The notes under the pieces are model-generated. The model saw only the letters and a list, made by a program, of their open reading frames with translations. It did not search any database and was not told where the DNA came from. DNA of 64,000 nucleotides, taken from the NCBI GenBank assembly GCA_036245525.1, contig BTPG01000003.1, positions 190,639,838-190,703,837 on the forward strand, given 5' to 3'. Shown piece by piece: positions 58,495 to 64,000 of this stretch (position 1 is the first letter of the stretch; every line of letters begins with the position of its first letter). The translations under genes were made by a program, and so were the position numbers. This DNA comes from Semisulcospira habei. Lineage: Eukaryota; Mollusca; Gastropoda; Semisulcospiridae.

Positions 58495-61480
58495 TTATAA
58501 TGCCCCTAACCCCCAACTGCCAACTAGGCCCGCCCTCCCAGGAGCAACCTCCCGATAATTTTTGCTAAGAATAGCCGACGGCACCGAGGGTGCCAGGAGG
58601 GAGTGTTGCGCTCCGGGGATGTTTCCCACCAGCGCAATGTTTCCCGCTGGCCTGGGAGGACCCGAGAGGATCTCATACAGTGTGGAGAGGTCAATCAGGT
58701 AGAATCGGGCGAAGTTGACTCTGCTCACCAGCGCACGGCCGCTGCAAGTCCTTGACGGCTCAGTAGCGGTAGAATGCGAGGATGCGGCCGTGGCTTTGAC
58801 CTCGTGCGCCCTGATGTTCATCCCTTTGGCTGCATCAGGGTAGCGGTCCTGGTAGGCGGCACGAAGTACGCAATGGAGCCAGGAGGTATACCATCTGGGG
58901 TGAGATGTCATCCCCACCTGGAAAGCAGGTGCGTCCCCTGCGTATCGGCTTGGTCCGGCGCAGGCGTCCACATAAGGCTCTCACCGGATCCAGCTGTCTG
59001 TATCCCGAGCAGGGCCTGAATCCCCCAAGGGCCGAATGGTGACCAAGGAACCGGGTCATGGCTAGGAAGCCGGGTCGGCAGCAGTCGTCCAGTCAATCAT
59101 CCAAACTGCAAAGCCTGAGGGGCGCGCTGAAGAGCGTGCAGTTCGCTGACCCTGGCAGCCGTGGCGAAGGTCAGTCGGGGGTAGGTCTTCCGTGGCACGT
59201 CGGCCATCCACACCTACTGGAGTGGGTTGAAAAGGTCCAAGGAGCCCCCGTAGCCCCTAGGCGAGGTCCCATCGTGGCAACCGCGAGCGAAGGCCAGACA
59301 TGTAGAGCGAAGAGCGTCAGAATGCCGGCGAGTTCTCTACAGGCACCAGGGTCACCCAGTCCAAGTCAGTCCGAGTCAGCGATCATGGTCAGGAAGCCCC
59401 TAAAGGTGAGGGCGCCAAGTTGGTCGGTGAAGAGCCAGAGGAAGAACTCCACCTGCCGAGGAACCGTCCGGCACATGGGGAAGAGGCGCTCGTCATCATA
59501 TGCATCGCCCAGGACTCGCTCCTTTCCCTCGTAAACTCGTCTGGTCGAGTGTCTACAGCCTGTAGCGATAGCTCCCACTGCTGCACTTGAGAAGCCTCTA
59601 GTGGCGAGGGCTTGTCGCATAACATCCAAGCATGGAGGAAGAGTTCTCGGGGCTGCAAAGCATCGTCCATGGGGTGGTGATGCGCAGAGGGGGGTTCACG
59701 GCGAGGTTCAGGAGGCCGGAGGTCCACGAGCATGTCCCGCAGCAAGTATCCACCAGGACCAGGAGCGCGTTGCAACCTTACCTTGAGCTTGGGACTAGCA
59801 CCGTAGGTGGGTCAGTGAGGTGTCGAGGTCGACCCCAGAGAGGTAGAGAGCGCCGACCGCTCAGGCTAGCGGAACTGAAACAGAGAAGACGAAGAGGGGA
59901 ACTGGCAATTCCAACTCGGTGCGATCATGGGGGACTCTCCGCTGTGCAGGTCACCCGAACGATGTCTGGACAGAACATCCACTCATGCAGTAGTCCCGGG
60001 AAGTCTCTTGCTCGGAAGCGATGTCTCGATCTTCATCCCAACGGAGCCCCTGGCTGAGGAGGAAGTACAGAGAGAGGAACCGCGTCCCACCCTGCTTCTG
60101 AAAGTAGTCGACTACTGTAGCGTTGTAGGAGAGGATGAGAAGCTCCTGACGTCGCAGACATGATACCCGAAGCTGGGCCACGAGGTCCGGAGGCCATCCG
60201 CTGGAGGCAGAGTAGGATCTTGGTAACAGGAGAGCACCCCCGGAGGCCAGACTTGCGTCGACGCAAGGGACATCTTGGGAGCAGGCGAGAAGAGAGGAAT
60301 TCCTGTCGCGAGCCAGTCGGGATCCACCCCGCGAAGAAGGTGAGGACGTAGCATCGGCCGCACCGGAACCTGGGACTCGAGGTTGCGTGTCGAGGGCCGT
60401 CCGGGGAAAAGCAGGAGCAGCTGCAGCAGAGGGCAGTAGAGACGTCATAGGGAAAGTAGGTCCGCTGCTGTACTCACCCAACCCCGAAGCCAAAGTCACC
60501 GTCTGGCGGATTACGCCTGCTGTTGGGACAAACGCCGCGCCGGGTTCGCCAAGTGCTGCATTCGCCACTCCGGAAGCCGCCCTTCGTGAAGTCGGAGCAT
60601 GGTTCCATCCCCAGGTAGACAAGCGGCGCTACGGCGTGAGGTCACACCTGCCCACGTACACCAGGAAGCAAGCCTGCCGAGGAGATCCCGAAGTGCATCT
60701 CGATCCTTCTCCAAGGAGGACTCCGACCGGTTCCGCAAGTGAAGTTCATCTAGGGATGTCGATGTGGAGCATGAAGACGTCTGTCTGGTCCTGTCTGCTA
60801 CGAAGTACAGCTGCGGTAGAACCCCCAAAGGCTGCAATTGACACAGAAAGGTGTGCGTGACCCTGGTAGAACACGCCGTCGAAGGCAATGCGAAGGGAAC
60901 AGCTGGATACGGTGTCTGTGTGGATGAGCAGAACGCAATCTTCTCCAAGGAGGTCTCTGACTGGTTCCGCAGGCGACGATCGTCTAGGGATGTCGAGGTG
61001 CCGCACGAAGACATCCAACTAGCCTCGTCTACTACAGCGTCCCGATGCGGTAAAACACCCTGTGGCTGCAGTAGAGCCAAAGGGAAGTGCGCGATACTGG
61101 TAGACCACGCCGCCGAAGGCGAAGCGGAGGTAACAGCTAGAGACGGGGTGTCCGGGGGCGAGCAGAACGCAATCTTGTCCCAGGAGGTCTCCGACCGGCT
61201 CCGCAAGATCGTCTAGGAATGTCGACGAGTCCAGGCTGATGGCCCAGTCCAAGTCTGTACTGCGGCACGAAGGCTCGGGCGGTCTCCACACCGAAGGACG
61301 GGGCGGCGACAAACTTGTACAGCGTGGTGCACGCGTCGACTGTCGTAGCCGCTTACCAATGGTTGGAAGGTCGTGGCCGCCGCACAGGAGTCATCCTGAA
61401 GCACCAGTTCACATGAAGTGGAAGCCGGCAAAGCGTCGACCGAGCAGTGGAATGCAGCGTGGTAGGTGGTGACCGGCAAG
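58495..61480 (-). pseudogene. Recombinase and RT remnants of E
   Basis: YR: AHEVKATAASSHSTA and FARFYLIDLS near 58.7-58.9 kb, HSTRRVYEGKERVL near 59.5 kb, VEFFLWLFTDQLGAL near 59.4 kb. RNase H: VLSYNATVVDYFQKQGG near 60.1 kb. RT: STSLDELHLRN near 60.75 kb and YLRFAFGGVVYQYRALPFG near 61.1 kb. Internal duplications of the RT box (three STSLDD-like copies between 60.7 and 61.2 kb) and many stops show decay. Confidence 0.7.
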
Positions 61481-62596
61481 CCAGGAAGCTCCTAAACAGC
61501 GGCGAGGGAGGGAGTCTCCAATCCTCGATGCGCAGAACGAAGTCCGGTAGAGGCTCAGTCATGCGTAGTCAAGCGCCGTCTCCACAGGCCGACGCGCCAT
61601 GTCCCGAGACTGTAGATACACCGTTGAATCGCCCTGGGGCGCCGGCGGGAATCCTGTGTCGTTCGCCGAAGCTACTACCAGCATAAAAGTGATCATTAAC
61701 CTACAGCGCTTAACTTACCTTCCAGCTGTAAGCACTATACAATGTGTACCCACGATAGAAAACCTGACATGTGTACACCAAAACCATACTAGTGGCCGCG
61801 AGGAAGCGGGAAGCCAAACAGGTGGGGAGGTGGTGTGGCGAGCCGACGTTTTGGCTGCGCTCGTCGTACTCTAAGTGCCGCGCGGGCGCCCAAAGGCCCT
61901 AAGTCTCATCCTGTTCAGGTAAAAGGCATCCGTCCCTGGGCTGGACGCCGTACATCTGTGCTGGGCCGAAAAGCGTGTGGCGTAACCCATGCAGCACGAG
62001 CCGACCTGTCCCGTGAGTGTCAGGTGAGCGGCCGCACACTGATCCCGTAGTCTCGCCCGGGGCGATGGTCCTTATACTGAGCTTGAGGCGGAACACTTCG
62101 GTTGGACCGTGGCTGGGTTGAACAGCCGTACTCTTGTCTCGGCGGCCGGCCTAAGGTGATGGGTGGCATCCAAGTCGCGGGAAGCAGTCTGCATTACGCC
62201 GGCCTGTCCCGCGAGCGTGGCCGCCGACGAGGTAAGTGAGTCCGCTCGGTTCTTCTAACACCCAGTGGCCCGTCCGCACCGTTCTGAGGGTAGACGGGGC
62301 GTGCGATATTGACATGAACCCGGCTCGTCCCTTTACTTTTATCCGACGAACGGGCGTACGAAGTCCAGCAGAATTGTTCGGTCATGAAAACCTGTCACTG
62401 CCCTTCCGCCGTGAGATGGCCTTAGTCGCCTGGTCGGCGCCAAACCCCCATAAATAAATAAATAACCTTCCACGGCTAAGCTAAGAAACAAACTGGCGGG
62501 ATTCCGATGAGCGGTTGCCCGGATAGGGATGGAAGGGAGGCTACTCGGGATACAGGCTAGGCTTATGACACCCCTTGTTGCCTCCCCTGCCATATA

Positions 62597-63283
62597 CAGT
62601 TATATCTTGAACCGCTCGGAGATTACTCTGCACTGAAGTAGTCGCTACAGCTCCAAAAACACATGGCCCCACGAGCTCCTTAGCATCCGCGTTATCGCGG
62701 AATTGTTTATATTACAGCGGACGCCAGACGCAGCCGTCCCGTTAGTCGCTTTCCTTTTTGTCCCTTGTCTCCTTGACTGCATGCGCAAAATAAGGTGAAC
62801 TTGTGTGAAATCATTGAAAATTCGCATCAACTTCATTTTTTAAAAAATTAACTTTAGAATTTTTTAGTGCGTGTACGGGTTAGCGCATTTTTTTAGAAAC
62901 AATAGGCACACAGGCCTCTTTTCGTGTTTGTCCTTGCTAAACTACTTTAGAGAGAGAAAGACAGATGAAATGAAACTTTATTAAGAGAGAGAGAGAGAGA
63001 AAACAACAGCCTAGTGATAATAAAGTGTAAAAATGGTTATAACTAAATAGTGTATACACGGTATAAGTGAAGACACAGTCATACTATCCGTGAACTGAAA
63101 AACTCGAAAAGCTTTTGGTCAGGCAGGGAGTCGCAGGAGCAAAAAAGGAGGGGAGGAAATACGGTCGCAGCGGGTTTGATATGTGCCAGATATCTCTCAC
63201 GACAGCTTGATGATAACTGACTCGCACCCAAACTTGCCGGAATTCAGGGACCTTTTTTCCTCTGTCCATTGAGTTATAGACTG
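62597..63283. mobile_element. 687-bp non-autonomous DNA transposon, Tc1/mariner-like ends
   Basis: It begins CAGTTATATCTTGAACC and ends with the inverse of CAGTCTATAACTCAATGG, flanked by TATA on both sides. Removing it rejoins CCCTGCCATATA to GGTGCGCAACC, which matches the continuous CCATATAGGTACACAACC in element D. There is no transposase frame inside. TA (or TATA) duplication and CAGT tips suggest the Tc1/mariner group; the inverted ends are short and imperfect. Confidence 0.65.
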
Positions 63284-63439
63284 TATAGGTGCGCAACCAA
63301 TTTTGGCTAAAATTAGGATAGCTAAGACACTATTCCTTACAGACTATACAGTAATGTCATCGGTAATGTGTTATGAGGATACAAATCCATTTCACTGCTA
63401 ACCCTATCACAGCAAGATATTAGCCCTTTGGGTATCACC

Positions 63440-63495
63440 GTAGCGGTTTTTAGTTGTGATGATTCCTGCAGGAATCATTGCAACTAAAACCGCTA
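63440..63495. repeat. Palindromic hairpin repeat (third type)
   Basis: GTAGCGGTTTTTAGTTG and CAACTAAAACCGCTAC around TGATTCCTGCAGGAATCA. Confidence 0.85.
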
Positions 63496-63538
63496 CCAAC
63501 ATTCAGTGAGTTAACCCATTTAGCCCCGAGTCGCTACA

Positions 63539-63653
63539 GCAGGAGATGGATTGACCATGATAATCAAGGGTAGTGCCAGATTAGCTTGGCGCCTTCAGGT
63601 GCCAAGCTAATCTGGCACTACCCTTGAATTATCATGGTCAATTCATCTCCTGC
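63539..63653. repeat. Palindromic hairpin repeat (GGGTAGTGCC family), long copy
   Basis: About 52-base arms from GCAGGAGATGGATTGACCAT to ATGGTCAATTCATCTCCTGC, with loop GGCGCCTTCAGGTGCC. Confidence 0.9.
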
Positions 63654-64000
63654 AACTGGTACACAGTCATTAGGCAACACCTCCAAAATTTCAGAAATGG
63701 GATCCTGGGGCTAAAAGGGTTAAGTATGTGCCTGAAACCATTGCAGATTCACTACAAGATAATCACATGGCTGAGCAACAGACACGACTGAAGCTAGCAG
63801 GACGTATGGATCCTCAGGGGCCCCTGCAACTGTGAGGGTTCGTGAGGCTCCATGCTCCTTGACGCTGGGCAATGCTTGCTGTGTCCCGGCAATAAGTAGG
63901 TTAGATTCAAATGGCTCACATGTCACAAGCATCCACTACGCTCCTCATTCTACTTGTATAAAATGGACTGGCCATAATGGCTCAAGAGTTGTGAATGATT
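63654..64000. other. Intron end of window
   Basis: Contains one degraded GGATCCTCAGGGGCCCC hairpin near 63800-63860. No exon with convincing splice sites is seen. Confidence 0.5.

Larger units (their letters stand above)
58119..63385 (-). mobile_element. DIRS element E, decayed, same layout as D
   Basis: Left tip ATGAATTTTTCTCTAAAATG, right tip TTATGAGGATACAAA. Terminal-repeat blocks at 58119-58470 are the inverse of 62520-62596 plus 63284-63385. Recombinase and RT remnants (58.5-61.5 kb) are followed by the filler shared with D. The 5' repeat is split by a 687-bp DNA transposon. Without it E is about 4.6 kb. Confidence 0.8.

Noticed and set aside
13004..63653. Hairpin cluster considered as a CRISPR array or tRNA genes
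   Set aside because: The copies are kilobases apart, palindromic rather than repeat-spacer, and show no cloverleaf or cas genes; the context is animal introns.
63720..63932. 70-codon minus-strand frame considered as a further host exon
   Set aside because: It crosses a degraded hairpin repeat and lacks a convincing acceptor/donor pair in phase with exon 1.

Overview
The window looks like animal nuclear DNA, probably from a marine invertebrate such as a mollusc. This rests on spliced exons, on the mixture of DIRS retrotransposons and a Polinton, and on dense hairpin repeats; the species cannot be fixed from sequence alone. Three layers are visible. (1) Ten exons of one host gene lie on the minus strand, from 57.56 kb down to 12.49 kb. 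Their splice phases chain without a break. (2) The introns are full of tyrosine-recombinase retrotransposons of the DIRS type: A (1-5354), B (5839-12269), a nest C inside D inside G (32812-45903), F (46979-53815) and E (58119-63385). (3) A complete Polinton/Maverick virus-like element of 16,548 bp (13671-30218) sits in the intron between exons 9 and 10.

The Polinton has a 6-bp target duplication (TGCGGT), nearly identical terminal inverted repeats of about 141 bp, and 13 open genes. These include a protein-primed type B DNA polymerase, an A32-type packaging ATPase, a double-jelly-roll major capsid protein, a penton-like protein, an rve-type integrase, and small membrane and coiled-coil proteins that recur in this family. 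Most genes start directly after an A+T motif of the form AATAAAAATG. No adenain-like protease was recognised. The most striking local signal is at the end of the leftmost gene: an in-phase T_TTA_AAC slippery heptamer two codons before the stop, followed by a 42-codon extension in the -1 frame that ends in PSAP and PPEY, the two classic viral late-domain motifs.

The DIRS elements all run on the minus strand. A has an intact RT-RNase H frame, with a recombinase running off the left edge. B and C are about 99% alike and share the same disabling frameshifts but have different flanks, so a broken element appears to have moved, presumably with enzymes supplied in trans. D, E and F are decayed and seem to share a chimeric layout: recombinase and RT, then a non-gag filler. 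G is a short deletion derivative. The insertions expanded an intron of about 1.15 kb to about 21 kb, and two of them lie within 45 bp of splice sites.

The remaining intron sequence is mostly short palindromic hairpin repeats, simple repeats and (AAT)n-headed SINE-like repeats. No tRNA, rRNA, CRISPR array or bacterial-type operon was seen.
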